A stretch of 64,000 bases of DNA from Deltaproteobacteria bacterium (GCA_020852955.1 JADYZW010000016.1:256801-320800), one strand, 5' to 3'; positions 33,270-44,375 are shown, counted from the first letter of the stretch. Translations and numbers: made by a program. The notes: generated by a model from the letters alone, not told the origin.

Positions 33270-34676
33270 GTGCGCTCCCCATCGGCGCAGGGCGCCTTCG
33301 CCGCGCGTCCGGAGGTCGGCCCCCGCTTCGCGGCGGAGGTGCGCGCGCTCCTGCTGGCCCGGATCCACCTGGCGTGCCGCCTGGGGCTCGTGCTCGTCCC
33401 GACGTTCTTCCTGCTCGATCTCCTGCTGCACCCGCAGGCGCTGCGCCCGCTCCTCCTGATCCGCGTGCTGATGGTGTGCGGCTACGTCGCCGCCCTCCTC
33501 GCGCTCCGCACCGCGCTCGGCCGCACGTGGGTCATGCCGCTCAGCCTCCTCATGGTCTGGCAGACGGGCTTCGGCGTCGCGCTCATGACCGGAGTCCACG
33601 GAGGGGGATCGAGCGGCTACTACGCCGGCATCAACCTCGTCATGCTGGCGGCGGTCCTGCTGCCGTGGGAGGTGCGCTGGTCGCTCACCGCGGCGGCGGC
33701 GCTGATTGGAACCTACGCCGCCGTCTGCGTCTTCTGGGGAGGCATCCCGGAGCCGGCAGTCTTCGTCCAGAACCTGGTCTTTCTGTGCTCGACGGCGCTC
33801 ATCATGGTGGTGAGCCATCGGGCCAGGGAAGGCGCCCATCGCCGCGAGCTCCTGCAGCGCCTCGCGCTCGAGGAGGCCGGTCGCCATCGCGACGAGTTCC
33901 TCGCCAACGTCACGCACGAGCTGCGGACGCCGCTCGCCGCGATCCTCGGCTTCACCGAGATGCTGGTCGACTACCTGGACGGGGCGACTCCAGAGCAGCG
34001 CGGCTGGCTCGGACGCATCCACGAGAACGCGCTCACCCTCTACCGATTGATCGTGCAGCTGCTCGATTTCTCCAAGGTCGAGGCGGGCGCGCTCGCGCTC
34101 GCGCGGGAGCCGGTCGACCTGCCGTCGATCCTCGCCAAGGTCGCGGGCGACATGCGCGCGATCGCCGGCAACGACGGCGCCGTCGTCGAGACCGTCGTCC
34201 CCGCCGACGTGCCGACGATACGCGCCGATGCCGCGCGCGCCGAGGAGATCGTATCGAACCTCGCGGCCAACGCGCTCAAGTTCTCGAGCGGACGTCCGGT
34301 ACAGCTCGTTCTCCGCCGCGACGCGCTGCACGCGACACCGTGGCAGCGCGTGGTGCCCGATCCTGGCCCCGGCGCCCACGGCCGGGAGTACCTGCACGTC
34401 GAGGTCCGGGACGCCGGCGTCGGCATCCGCGCCGAGGATCTGCGGCGGCTCTTCGTGGCGTTCTTGCAGCTCGATGGGTCGTCGACGCGCCGGCACGAGG
34501 GCACGGGCCTCGGCCTCGCGATCAGCGCCCGGCTCGCGGCGGCCATGGGCGGACACATCGCGGTGCGAAGCACGCCGGGCGTCGGCTCGACGTTCGCGTT
34601 GCTGCTCGCGATCGACGAGCCGCGCGCAGTCCTGCTCGCCGACGAGCCGCGCGAGCGCGCGAGCCTCCGCGCCTGA
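33270..34676 (+). CDS. Membrane-bound sensor histidine kinase (HisKA type)
   Basis: This 468-residue protein starts at GTG 33270. Residues 25-185 contain six hydrophobic helices without a recognisable extracellular sensor. The HisKA box is FLANVTHELRTPLAAIL with phosphoacceptor His216. The ATPase has NLAANALKFSS, VRDAGVGI and GTGLGLAIS. No receiver domain or response regulator is next to it. It lies 6 nt after the ACP-like gene, which raises the question of whether it senses lipid or acyl metabolism; that is inference. It converges with the exported protein gene at 34686. Confidence 0.85.
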   Translation: MRSPSAQGAFAARPEVGPRFAAEVRALLLARIHLACRLGLVLVPTFFLLDLLLHPQALRPLLLIRVLMVCGYVAALLALRTALGRTWVMPLSLLMVWQTGFGVALMTGVHGGGSSGYYAGINLVMLAAVLLPWEVRWSLTAAAALIGTYAAVCVFWGGIPEPAVFVQNLVFLCSTALIMVVSHRAREGAHRRELLQRLALEEAGRHRDEFLANVTHELRTPLAAILGFTEMLVDYLDGATPEQRGWLGRIHENALTLYRLIVQLLDFSKVEAGALALAREPVDLPSILAKVAGDMRAIAGNDGAVVETVVPADVPTIRADAARAEEIVSNLAANALKFSSGRPVQLVLRRDALHATPWQRVVPDPGPGAHGREYLHVEVRDAGVGIRAEDLRRLFVAFLQLDGSSTRRHEGTGLGLAISARLAAAMGGHIAVRSTPGVGSTFALLLAIDEPRAVLLADEPRERASLRA

Positions 34677-34685
34677 CGCCGGCGC

Positions 34686-35483
34686 TCAGCGGCGGTCGAG
34701 GCGCGCGGTGGCCGTCACCGGCGTCGCCGCCGTCATGACGACCTCGAGTCCGTTCGAAAGCGCACCCTCGAAGCCCACGAACTCCGGCAGATCCGTGCGC
34801 GTGAACCAGAAGTAGTGCGTGGGGATCAGGCGACCGAAGAGCGCGTTCTTCACCGGACCGAGATCCGCCTTCACACGGAGCCGGGTCGCGAGCGCGATCC
34901 GCGTCCCCAGAGGATGCTCTTCCTCGTCGACGGCGTCCGCGCGCAGCGTCACCACGACCGGATCCGGTCGGAACACGAGCGCCGCGAAGCGCGCCACCGC
35001 CGGCGTCCGCTCGGGCACCCCGGCGAGCACGACCGCCAGCATCGGCCCGATGTAGGTGTCGGGAGCAAACGTCATGGTGCGCTCGGCGTGCACGCCGTCC
35101 ACGAGCCAGGCCACCTTGCCGGTCGTGAAGTCGACGTGCTGCTCCGCCACGATGCGGCCGTCCCGACGCGCGACCTTGTCGAAACGGCGCGAACGGAACC
35201 CCGCGGCGAGGTCCATCACGCCGCGCTCGTCCCATGCGTCCCCGTTCGTGAAGCGGGTCGTCACCTCGAAGGTGAGGCGATCGTCCGCGACCGCGGCCCG
35301 CGCGCGCTGCTCGCCGACCACGGCACCGCCCGGCGACCGGAGCGCGTGCGTCTCTTCCCGGGGCGCCCGCAAGGCCCGGACGCCCGCGGGCACGGCCAGC
35401 ACGTCGGCGGCCACCCGCGTGACGCACGGCCCCCCGGTCATGACCACCGCCGCCACCACAACCGATAGGATGCGTCGACCCAC
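34686..35483 (-). CDS. Exported protein of unknown function
   Basis: This 265-residue protein starts at GTG 35483 behind a strong GGGAGGA site. Residues 3-20 (RRILSVVVAAVVMTGGP) form a signal sequence. The mature part is beta-rich with conserved-looking segments such as DRLTFEVTTRFTNGDAWDERG, HVDFTTGKVAWLVDGVH and PTHYFWFTRTDLPEF. No catalytic motif is recognised. The pattern recalls outer-membrane-associated DUF3108-like lipocalin folds, but I cannot claim membership. It lies 69 bp downstream of the UvrD-type helicase on the same strand. Confidence 0.6.
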   Translation of the reverse strand: MGRRILSVVVAAVVMTGGPCVTRVAADVLAVPAGVRALRAPREETHALRSPGGAVVGEQRARAAVADDRLTFEVTTRFTNGDAWDERGVMDLAAGFRSRRFDKVARRDGRIVAEQHVDFTTGKVAWLVDGVHAERTMTFAPDTYIGPMLAVVLAGVPERTPAVARFAALVFRPDPVVVTLRADAVDEEEHPLGTRIALATRLRVKADLGPVKNALFGRLIPTHYFWFTRTDLPEFVGFEGALSNGLEVVMTAATPVTATARLDRR

Positions 35484-35551
35484 TTCGTCCTCCCGAGGCG
35501 CCGCCGAGCCTACCATCGGTCGCCCACGCCACGCCACCCGGGGGCGGCGCC

Positions 35552-37531
35552 TCACGGATCCTCCTCGATCAGGGCGATCGGCTCCAGGATCGACTCGTCG
35601 AGGTCGGCGACGAAGCGCGACGGCTTGCCGAGCACGACCCCGACGCCGCGGTCCCAGATCTCGATCGGATAGGTCAGGTACAGGAGGTCCTTGGCGCGCG
35701 TCACCGCGACGTACATGAGCCGCCGCTCCTCCTCGAGGTCGGCGTCGTCGCTCACGGTGTACATCGACGGGAAGCGACCGTCGGCGGCCCACAACACGAA
35801 CACCGTGTGCCACTCGAGGCCCTTGGCGGAATGGATCGTCGAAAGCGTCACCATGCCCTCGTCCGCGTCGCCGGCGGCGAGAATGCCGCCGACGCTGTCG
35901 GTCGGCGGCTCGAGGGCCATGTCGGCGAGCAGCTGACCCGTCGCGCGGTAGCGGAGCGCGATGGCCGCGAAGTGCTCGAGATCGCGTTCGCGCTTCGGGT
36001 AGTCGTCGCGGTAGACGCGGCGGAGCACCGGCTCGTAGTAGGCGAGCACCCGGCTCACCTGCTCGCCGGGGCTTGGCGCGCGCGCCAGGTCGCCGAGGAG
36101 CTCGGCGAGCCGCGCGAGCTCCCCGGCCGACGCCCCGCGCACCCGCACCTCGGCGAGGCGCTCCCACGGCGACGAGCCCGCCAGCACCCCGAGGATCTCG
36201 CCCGCCTTCTTGGGGCCGATGCCGTCGAGCAGGAGCAGGATGCGGTTCCACGACACCGCGTCGGACGGATTCGCGACCACCCGCAGGTGCGCGAGCACGT
36301 CCTTCACGTGCGCCGTCTCGATGAAGCGGAACCCGCCGCGCTTCACGAACGGAATGTCGCGGCGGCCGAGCTCCAGCTCGAGGTCGAACGCGTGGAAGCT
36401 CGACCGGAAGAGCACCGCGATGTCCTGGAGCGGCACCCCTTCCTCCCGGAGCTCGAGGATGCGCTGCGCGACGAAGCGCGACTGCTCGGGCTCCGTCAGC
36501 GCTTGGACCAGGCCGGGCTTCTCGCCGGGCGGGCGCTCCGAGAAGAGGTTCTTCGTGTAGCGGTGCGGGGCGCGATTGATGACCTCGTTCGCGAGCGCGA
36601 GGATCGGCGGCGTCGAGCGGTAGTTCTGCTCCAGCGTGACGACGCGCGTCGCGGGGAAGAGCGCCGGGAAGCCGAGGATGTTCCGGAAGTTGGCGCCGCG
36701 AAACGCGTAGATCGATTGGGCGTCGTCGCCGACCACCATCACGTTGCCGTGCGGGGCGGCGAGGAGGCGGACGATGTCCGCCTGGAGGACGTTCGTGTCC
36801 TGGTACTCGTCGACCATGAGATAGCGGTACTGCCGGCCGAGGCGCGCGGCGAGCGCGGCGCGCTCGGCGAGCGCGTTCCTGAGACGCACCAGGAGGTCGT
36901 CGTAATCGAGGAGCTGCTTTGCCTCCTTGAACTCGGTGTAGCGCGCGTAGACCCGCAGGATATCGGGCAGCTCCTCGACGAGGTGCGGGTAGGCGGTCGC
37001 GACGAGATCGGCGACGGTCGTCCCCGTGTTGACCGCCATGCCGAAGATCTCGCCGAGCGTCTGCTTGCGCGGGAAGCGCCGCTCCTTGCGGTCGAGCGCG
37101 AGCTCGCCGCGCACGAGTCCGATCACGTCTTCGCTGTCGCCGCGATCGAGGATGCTGAAGCTCGACGCCAGGTCGACCTCGGACGCGTAGCGGCGCAGCA
37201 CCTGGTGCGCGAACGAATGGAACGTCCCGCCCGCGACCTGGGCGCAGCTGCCGCCGACGAGTCCGCTCGCCCGCCGCAGCATCTCCTCGGCCGCCTTGCG
37301 CGTGAACGTGAGGAGGAGGATCTGCCCCGGCGGGACGCCGCTTTCGACGAGCCGCGCCACCCGGTACACCAGCGTCCGCGTCTTCCCGCTTCCGGCCCCA
37401 GCGACGACGAGGACCGGCCCGTCGAGCGTGGTCACCGCCTCGAGCTGGCGGGAATTGAGCTCGTCGGCGTACGGGATGCGAAACGGCGTGGCCGGCGCGC
37501 GCGGCTCGCCACGAAGCGTGTAGCGCCTCAT
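35552..37531 (-). CDS. UvrD/Rep/PcrA-family ATP-dependent DNA helicase
   Basis: This 659-residue superfamily 1A helicase has Walker A GAGSGKT near residue 45, motif Ia LLLTFTRKAAEEM, Walker B VDEYQDTN near 240, motif III GDDAQSIYAFRGA, motif IV LEQNYRST, motif V STIHSAKGLEW and motif VI MYVAVTRAK. It unwinds DNA 3' to 5' during repair or replication restart. Length is slightly short, with a brief C-terminal tail. ATG 37531 (MRRYTLRGE) gives the usual N-terminus. Assignment to uvrD, pcrA or rep cannot be settled from motifs alone. Confidence 0.92.
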   Translation of the reverse strand: MRRYTLRGEPRAPATPFRIPYADELNSRQLEAVTTLDGPVLVVAGAGSGKTRTLVYRVARLVESGVPPGQILLLTFTRKAAEEMLRRASGLVGGSCAQVAGGTFHSFAHQVLRRYASEVDLASSFSILDRGDSEDVIGLVRGELALDRKERRFPRKQTLGEIFGMAVNTGTTVADLVATAYPHLVEELPDILRVYARYTEFKEAKQLLDYDDLLVRLRNALAERAALAARLGRQYRYLMVDEYQDTNVLQADIVRLLAAPHGNVMVVGDDAQSIYAFRGANFRNILGFPALFPATRVVTLEQNYRSTPPILALANEVINRAPHRYTKNLFSERPPGEKPGLVQALTEPEQSRFVAQRILELREEGVPLQDIAVLFRSSFHAFDLELELGRRDIPFVKRGGFRFIETAHVKDVLAHLRVVANPSDAVSWNRILLLLDGIGPKKAGEILGVLAGSSPWERLAEVRVRGASAGELARLAELLGDLARAPSPGEQVSRVLAYYEPVLRRVYRDDYPKRERDLEHFAAIALRYRATGQLLADMALEPPTDSVGGILAAGDADEGMVTLSTIHSAKGLEWHTVFVLWAADGRFPSMYTVSDDADLEEERRLMYVAVTRAKDLLYLTYPIEIWDRGVGVVLGKPSRFVADLDESILEPIALIEEDP

Positions 37532-37663
37532 TGCTGGATCGACGGCTCGTTTCTCGGGTGTCCCCGCTGGATCGCCCCGCACTACGAGCCCTCCCGCGGG
37601 ATTGCAACTCGCGGCGGATGCGGAGCGATTGACGCGGCCGCGCGACGGCGTCACCCTCGCGCG

Positions 37664-37894
37664 ATGCCGCCCGAGTCCTCGTCGCTGCGCGCGCCTCGGC
37701 GCGGGCGCCGTCCACCCGCCGCCGGCGCGGCCGCCGCCGTGCTGCTTGCCTGCGCGCTTGCGAGCTGTCTCTCCGCGACGCCGCCGAAGACGCCGAACCA
37801 GCGTGACGCCGAGCGGCGGGCGCCGCGCGTCGTCGTGCCGCCGCCGGTCGGCGAGCGCACGCCGCGTCCCGCATCCGACGCGCGGCTACCTTGA
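37664..37894 (+). CDS. Small putative lipoprotein
   Basis: The 76-residue reading frame from ATG 37664 has a basic N-terminus (RAPRRGRRP), a hydrophobic stretch AAAAVLLACALASC ending in a lipobox Cys near residue 35, and a short Pro/Arg-rich tail. This is the shape of small lipoproteins, but no family is recognised and the ribosome-binding site is weak. It lies between the divergent helicase and the DUF72 gene and could instead be non-coding. Confidence 0.4.
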   Translation: MPPESSSLRAPRRGRRPPAAGAAAAVLLACALASCLSATPPKTPNQRDAERRAPRVVVPPPVGERTPRPASDARLP

Positions 37895-37970
37895 ACGGGT
37901 CGCGACGACCCGACAGTATTGCCGGGCGTCGGACGACGGCGCGCGTGATCGCACGATACGGAAGGGAAGC

Positions 37971-38681
37971 ATGGCGGACTACTGGGTCGGCACCTCGGGA
38001 TACAACTATCCGGAGTGGAAGGGGACCTTCTACCCCGAGGACATCTCCGACAAGCAGATGCTGGCGTTCTACGGGCGGCGCTTCGCGAGCGTCGAGATCA
38101 ACTACACCTTCTACCGGATGCCGACGCATCGCATCCTCTCGAACTGGGCGGCCGAGGTTCCCGAACGCTTCCGCTTCACGCTGAAAGCGCCGCGCCGGAT
38201 CACGCACGACCAGCGGCTGCGCAGCGTCGAGGACACCCTGACCTCCTTCTGCTCGGTCGCGAAGACCCTCGGACCGACGCTCGGCGCGGTCCTCTTCCAG
38301 CTGCCGCCCTTCATGAAGAAGGACCTGGAGCTGCTCGAGGTGTTCTTGCACGAGCTGCCCTCCGACCTGCGGCCCGTCGTCGAGTTCCGCCACGCGTCGT
38401 GGCTCGCCGACGACACCTACGCCGTGTTGAAGCGCTTCGGCGTCGCGCTCTGCGTCGCGGACGGCGAAGAGCGCACGACGCCGCTCGAGGTGACCGCCCC
38501 CTTCGGCTACCTTCGCCTGCGGCGTGCGGACTACGACGACGCGACGCTCGCCGACTGGGCCGCGCGCGCGGCCGGCGCGGGATGGAACGAGGCGTACGTC
38601 TATTTCAAACACGAGGAGCGGGGCACGGGCCCGACGTATGCGCAGCGGTTCGCGCGCCTGCTCGAGCGAGGAGCCTCCTGA
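37971..38681 (+). CDS. DUF72 family protein (YecE-like)
   Basis: This 236-residue soluble protein has the family hallmarks: YWVGTSGYNYPEWKGTFYPE at the N-terminus, FASVEINYTFYRMPT, RFRFTLKAPRRITHD, LFQLPP and VEFRHASW. It adopts a TIM-barrel-like fold; the cellular role is not established. A strong GGAAGGGA site lies just before ATG 37971. The stop overlaps the DUF3467 start (TGATG), so the two are co-translated. Confidence 0.9.
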   Translation: MADYWVGTSGYNYPEWKGTFYPEDISDKQMLAFYGRRFASVEINYTFYRMPTHRILSNWAAEVPERFRFTLKAPRRITHDQRLRSVEDTLTSFCSVAKTLGPTLGAVLFQLPPFMKKDLELLEVFLHELPSDLRPVVEFRHASWLADDTYAVLKRFGVALCVADGEERTTPLEVTAPFGYLRLRRADYDDATLADWAARAAGAGWNEAYVYFKHEERGTGPTYAQRFARLLERGAS

Positions 38682-39007
38682 TGGCCGACGACGAGAAGAG
38701 CGGGAGTCCCGCGCACCACCATCACCACCATCAAATGGCGGTGCAGGCCGACCCGGCGACGAGCCTCGGCGTGTACGCGAACTTGATGATGGTGAGCCAC
38801 CGCAAGGAGGAGTTCATCCTCGACTTCCTCTTCGTGCCGCCGCAGCAGGCCGGCGCCAACCAGACCGCTGCGCTGCGCTCGCGCGTGATCACCACGCCCG
38901 AGCACGCCAAGCGCATCGTGCGGGCGCTGCAGGAGAACGTCCAGCGCTACGAGGCGGCGTTCGGCCCGATCTCGGAAGCGACGGATCTCCCGCGCAACGT
39001 GCACTAA
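38681..39007 (+). CDS. DUF3467 protein with a native hexahistidine stretch
   Basis: This 108-residue protein has a polar N-terminal tail with HHHHHH at residues 12-17, followed by the DUF3467 domain: SLGVYANLMMVSHRKEEFIL, FLFVPPQ, RVITTPEHAKRIVRALQENV and YEAAFGPI. The family is a small beta-rich domain of unknown function. The six His use mixed CAC and CAT codons and continue straight into native sequence, so this is not a vector tag. It might bind Ni or Zn. It is coupled to the upstream DUF72 gene. Confidence 0.88.
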   Translation: MADDEKSGSPAHHHHHHQMAVQADPATSLGVYANLMMVSHRKEEFILDFLFVPPQQAGANQTAALRSRVITTPEHAKRIVRALQENVQRYEAAFGPISEATDLPRNVH

Positions 39008-39026
39008 CCGCGGCGCCTCCCCGGAT

Positions 39027-40418
39027 ATGCGTCGTCGACTCGCGTGGCTCGTCCTGGTGGGCGCGGCGGGCGTCGCGGGCGGCTGGATCGGCGGCCGCGC
39101 GACCGTCCCGGGGACGCCCTGGCCGAGCGCGGCGCCCGGCCAGGGCGACGCGGAGCCGCCCGCCGTGCCGGCGGTCGTCGCGGACGAGGACGCCCCCGAC
39201 GGCGATGCGCGCGCCGCGTCCGCGGAGTCGGCGGACGACGTCCCGCTGCCGGAGGCCGAGCGGCGCAACCGCGAAGCGGTCGCGCTCGCCGACGCCGGCG
39301 ACTTCGATCGGGCGACCGATCTCCTGCGCGACGCCCGCCGGCTCGCGCCGGAGAACGAGCTCTACCGGACGAACCTGCAAGCCGTCCTCGTGAACGCCGC
39401 CTACGCGAAGCTTCGCGACGAGCGCTTTCGCGAAGCGATCCCGCGCTTCACCGAGGCGCTCGCGCTCGGCGATCGCGGCGAGATCCGGCGGGGCCTCGGA
39501 TACGCCTACTACCGGACGAACGAGCCCGAGCAGGCGCGCGCCAATCTCGAGCGCGCCGTCACGCAGGGCGCCGCCGACGCCGAGACGTACCTCACGCTCG
39601 GGCGCATCCACCTGGACCGCCACGACCAGACCAAGGCGCTCGCGATGCTGAAGGAGGCCGTGGTCGCCGGCGCCGACTCGCCAGGGCTCGCCGACACGAT
39701 CGCCCGCCTCGAACGCGACGCCGCGACCGAAGTCGATTACCACTCGCTCGGCAGCTCGCACTTCGTCATCAAGATCGAGGGCCGTACGGCCACGGAGGCC
39801 GCGCGCACCGTGCTGAACGCGCTCGAGGACGCGTATCGCAGGGTGGGCGCCCGCTTCGCGTACTACCCGCTCGAGCGCCTCGAGGTCGTGCTCTATCCCG
39901 ACGAGACGTTTCGCGAAGTCACCGGCTCGCCGCACTGGAGCGGCGGCATCTACGACGGCCGCATCAAGATGCCGATCGGCGGGCTCGCCCGCGGCAACGA
40001 GCGGCTCGCGCGCACCGTCCGTCACGAGTATGCGCACGCCGCGATCGTCACGCTCTCGAAGGGCAAGGCGCCGGTGTGGCTGAACGAGGGTCTGGCGCAG
40101 GTGGCCGAGGAGACCGACGACGTCGGGCGCACCAACCGGCTGCGGATCGCGGTCGCCGCCGGCAGCCTCCTCACCCTCGGCGACCTCGAGAACGGCTTCA
40201 CCCGCTTCGACCGCGACCAGGCGAGCCTCGCCTACGCGCAGGCGTATTTCGCCGCGAAGTATCTCCTCGACCGCAAGGGCGCCTACAACGTCCGCCGCCT
40301 CCTCGAAGCGATGGCGACCGCCGACGGCAGCGACGCCGCCTTCCACCGGGCCCTCGGCATGTCGTACGCCGACTTCGAGCGCCACCTGCGCGCCGCGCTC
40401 GAGCGCGCGGTCGGGTAG
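39027..40418 (+). CDS. Membrane-anchored TPR protein with gluzincin (peptidase MA-like) domain
   Basis: This 463-residue protein has an N-terminal anchor (RRRLAWLVLVGAAGVAGGWIGG) and an acidic Ala/Pro linker to about residue 75. Three to four TPR units follow (80-230: EALALADAGDFDRATDLL, AIPRFTEALALGDRG and others). A metalloprotease-like domain covers 235-463, with the zinc motif HEYAH (His333-His337) and the downstream ligand Glu354 in WLNEGLAQ, as in gluzincins. It should face the periplasm and process or bind protein partners through the TPRs. The substrate is unknown. It starts 20 nt after the DUF3467 gene. Confidence 0.85.
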   Translation: MRRRLAWLVLVGAAGVAGGWIGGRATVPGTPWPSAAPGQGDAEPPAVPAVVADEDAPDGDARAASAESADDVPLPEAERRNREAVALADAGDFDRATDLLRDARRLAPENELYRTNLQAVLVNAAYAKLRDERFREAIPRFTEALALGDRGEIRRGLGYAYYRTNEPEQARANLERAVTQGAADAETYLTLGRIHLDRHDQTKALAMLKEAVVAGADSPGLADTIARLERDAATEVDYHSLGSSHFVIKIEGRTATEAARTVLNALEDAYRRVGARFAYYPLERLEVVLYPDETFREVTGSPHWSGGIYDGRIKMPIGGLARGNERLARTVRHEYAHAAIVTLSKGKAPVWLNEGLAQVAEETDDVGRTNRLRIAVAAGSLLTLGDLENGFTRFDRDQASLAYAQAYFAAKYLLDRKGAYNVRRLLEAMATADGSDAAFHRALGMSYADFERHLRAALERAVG

Positions 40419-40951
40419 CGACGGTCACAAAGCTGCGAAGTCGGCGCCGATTCGGCGAAACAGCCGCCGCTGCCGTGGGACGGGTCGGGAATCGCTCGGA
40501 TGGTCGCGCGGTCCGTGATCCCCAGCGCACAAGACCCGACTCCGCTTCTCCGGCGAGCCCGCATTTCTCACCAGGTCGCTACGCGAGCGACGTCGACCCG
40601 GTGAGAAATGCGGGCTCGCGCAGGCGGGCGGCGATGCTGGCGCTCCCCGAAGCGATCCCCGACCCGCCCCGACGCCGGCCCCGTCGCACGCCGGAGCTGC
40701 CCTCCCGCATCCAGCGCCATGCTCGAGCACGATGCGCAGCGAGCGATCGTTCGGCGGGCAGGGGGAGTCGGTGAGGAGCGAGCCCAGCTCGCGTGTGCGC
40801 TAGTCGGAGAAGCTGGGTCGGGCTCTACGCGCTGGGGATTTCCGATCGAGCGACGAGGCGAGCTCCCCATGCCCGCGGACCGGCAGCCTCCTACGCGCAT
40901 CGTGCTCGCGTCGCCACACGCCCGTTCGCGGCGTGGCGCGCACCGCGGCAT
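40419..40951. other. Gene-free 533-bp region with inverted degenerate repeats
   Basis: No convincing gene lies here. The region holds the 20-bp palindrome at 40553-40619 and two copies of a roughly 50-bp element in opposite orientation. The left copy on the minus strand (40509-40552) and the right copy on the plus strand (40806-40852) share CGGAGAAGC, GTCGGG and GCGCTGGGGAT at about 80 percent identity by eye. Translated in their own directions they would read RSGVGSCALGITDRAT and RSWVGLYALGISDRAT. They may be remnants of a mobile or repeat family. Confidence 0.6.
40553..40619. repeat. 20-bp perfect inverted repeat
   Basis: Arms gcgagcccgcatttctcacc (40553-40572) and its exact complement at 40600-40619 are separated by 27 bp. 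It lies 134 bp after the stop of the TPR-metalloprotease gene. It could act as a terminator for both the metalloprotease (plus) and TypA (minus) transcripts, or be a dispersed palindrome. It directly abuts the left copy of the degenerate element. Confidence 0.75.
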
Positions 40952-42817
<1,866 letters not shown>

Positions 42818-42922
42818 CGACGGGTTATCCCGGCACGACCGGTAGCCTGTCAAGCGCGCGCGGCCGCCGGTGCGCGCTGCCTGGTCGCGGCATCTGCTCG
42901 ACTTTGCTAGGGAACGAGTGCG

Positions 42923-43147
42923 ATGACGACGCCGCGTCGACTCGATCTGAGCGGAGTTCCCTGCCCGCTCTCGTGGGCGAAGACGAAGGTGGTCCTCGCC
43001 GATCTGGCGCCCGGAGACCTGCTCGAGCTCGTCCTCGACGACCCGCGCGGCGCCCGCGACCTGCCGCGCGCCGCGGAAGCCGAGGGGCATCACGTCGTCT
43101 CGGAAGAAGCGGACGCCGTCCGCTGGGTGATCGTCCTCGAGAAATGA
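42923..43147 (+). CDS. TusA/SirA-like sulfurtransferase
   Basis: This 74-residue protein has the TusA fold. [19 protein letters not shown] contains the conserved Cys-Pro at the start of helix 1, and the rest follows the family ([19 protein letters not shown]). The classical motif is CPxP; here the second Pro is replaced (CPLS), while the Cys needed for persulfide transfer is kept. It may carry sulfur for tRNA thiolation, cofactor synthesis or sulfur oxidation; no partner genes are nearby. ATG 42923 is preceded by a weak GGGAACGAG. Confidence 0.8.
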   Translation: MTTPRRLDLSGVPCPLSWAKTKVVLADLAPGDLLELVLDDPRGARDLPRAAEAEGHHVVSEEADAVRWVIVLEK

Positions 43148-43224
43148 CCCGCGAGGCGCGCCCGCACTCCCCGGGAGGCGATCCCGCCTTGACCCCCGGA
43201 AACGGACGGCAGTAGCGTCCGTCC

Positions 43225-44343
43225 GTGGCGACGCGCCCTCTCGATCCGGCCGTGAGCCGTCCGTCCGCCCCGCTGCCCGGCCTCGTCGCGCCCCTCGACC
43301 TCGAGGTCTTCCGCCGCATGGCCGACATGTCGAACGAGGCGTTCTTCCTCACCGACGCGGCAGCCCACCTGCGCTACGTGAACGAGCGCGCGCTCACGTT
43401 GACGGGCTACGCGCGCGAGCAGCTCCTCGCCATGACCCTCTTCGACCTCGAGCCCGAGCTCCCGCGGAGCCGCCTGTTCGCCATGCTGGATGCCGCGGTG
43501 CGGGGTCCAATGCCGCCGTTCGAGGCGCGCACGCTCCGCCGCGACGGCGCCTCGATCCCGACCGAGGTGAGCCTCGCGCGCATCGACGTCGGCGGCGACG
43601 CCTACCTGTTCGGCGTCGTGCGCGACATCAGCGAGCGGAAGCGGATCGAGGCGGTGCAGCGGAGCTTCGCGCGGCGCATGCTGGAGAACCTGGAGGCCGA
43701 GCGCCAGCGGGTCGCCCGCGAGCTCCACGACGACGTCGGCCAGGCGGTGGCGACCGTCGGCGTGCTCCTCCACACCCTCGCCCAGACGCCCGGCGCCGTC
43801 GCGGACGGGATGCGGCCGGCGCTCTCGACGACGCTCGCGACCATCGGCGGCATGACGGAGTCGGTGGCGCGATTGTGCCGCGAATACCACCCCGCCGAGC
43901 TGCTCGGCCTCGGCCTCGAGGACGGGCTGCGGGCGTACGTACGCGAGTTCGCGCGCCGCCACGGCCTCGCCGCCCGCGTCTCGACGCCGCCGCTCGCCGA
44001 GCCTCTCGACGACGAGCGCGAGCTCCACCTCTATCGGATCGCGCAGGAGGCGCTCGCCAACGTCGCGCGGCACGCCCGGGCGCGCGAGGTGGCGGTCCGG
44101 CTCGCGCGCCGCGGCTCCCGCCTGCTCCTCACCATCCACGACGACGGCATCGGCTTCACGCCGGCGGGGACGGAAGGCGGAGCGCGCGGCCTCGGTCTCG
44201 CGACGATGCGCGAGCGGGCCGAGATCATGGGCGCCGCGTTCGCCATCCGGAGCCGGCCGCGGCGCGGCACCGAAGTCCGGGTCGTGGTGCCGATCGCCCC
44301 GGCGCGCGGCATCGGCGTAGCCACGCGCGCGGCCGCGACTTGA
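43225..44343 (+). CDS. Cytosolic PAS sensor histidine kinase (first of a tandem pair)
   Basis: This 372-residue soluble kinase has one PAS/PAC domain at about 28-150 ([29 protein letters not shown]). The HisKA_3 box is [14 protein letters not shown] with His168. The ATPase has [25 protein letters not shown] and [15 protein letters not shown]. The GTG start at 43225 fits the PAS N-terminus. It is closely similar along its length to the next gene, with matching motif order and spacing, pointing to a tandem duplication. No LuxR-type regulator is in the window. Confidence 0.88.
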   Translation: MATRPLDPAVSRPSAPLPGLVAPLDLEVFRRMADMSNEAFFLTDAAAHLRYVNERALTLTGYAREQLLAMTLFDLEPELPRSRLFAMLDAAVRGPMPPFEARTLRRDGASIPTEVSLARIDVGGDAYLFGVVRDISERKRIEAVQRSFARRMLENLEAERQRVARELHDDVGQAVATVGVLLHTLAQTPGAVADGMRPALSTTLATIGGMTESVARLCREYHPAELLGLGLEDGLRAYVREFARRHGLAARVSTPPLAEPLDDERELHLYRIAQEALANVARHARAREVAVRLARRGSRLLLTIHDDGIGFTPAGTEGGARGLGLATMRERAEIMGAAFAIRSRPRRGTEVRVVVPIAPARGIGVATRAAAT

Positions 44344-44375
44344 CGCTGCCGCGGCGCCGACGTTAAGCGACCGCC

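Noticed and set aside
38714..38731. Six-His coding stretch considered as vector contamination
   Set aside because: It uses mixed codons and lies inside a native gene continuous with its DUF3467 domain and coupled to the upstream gene.
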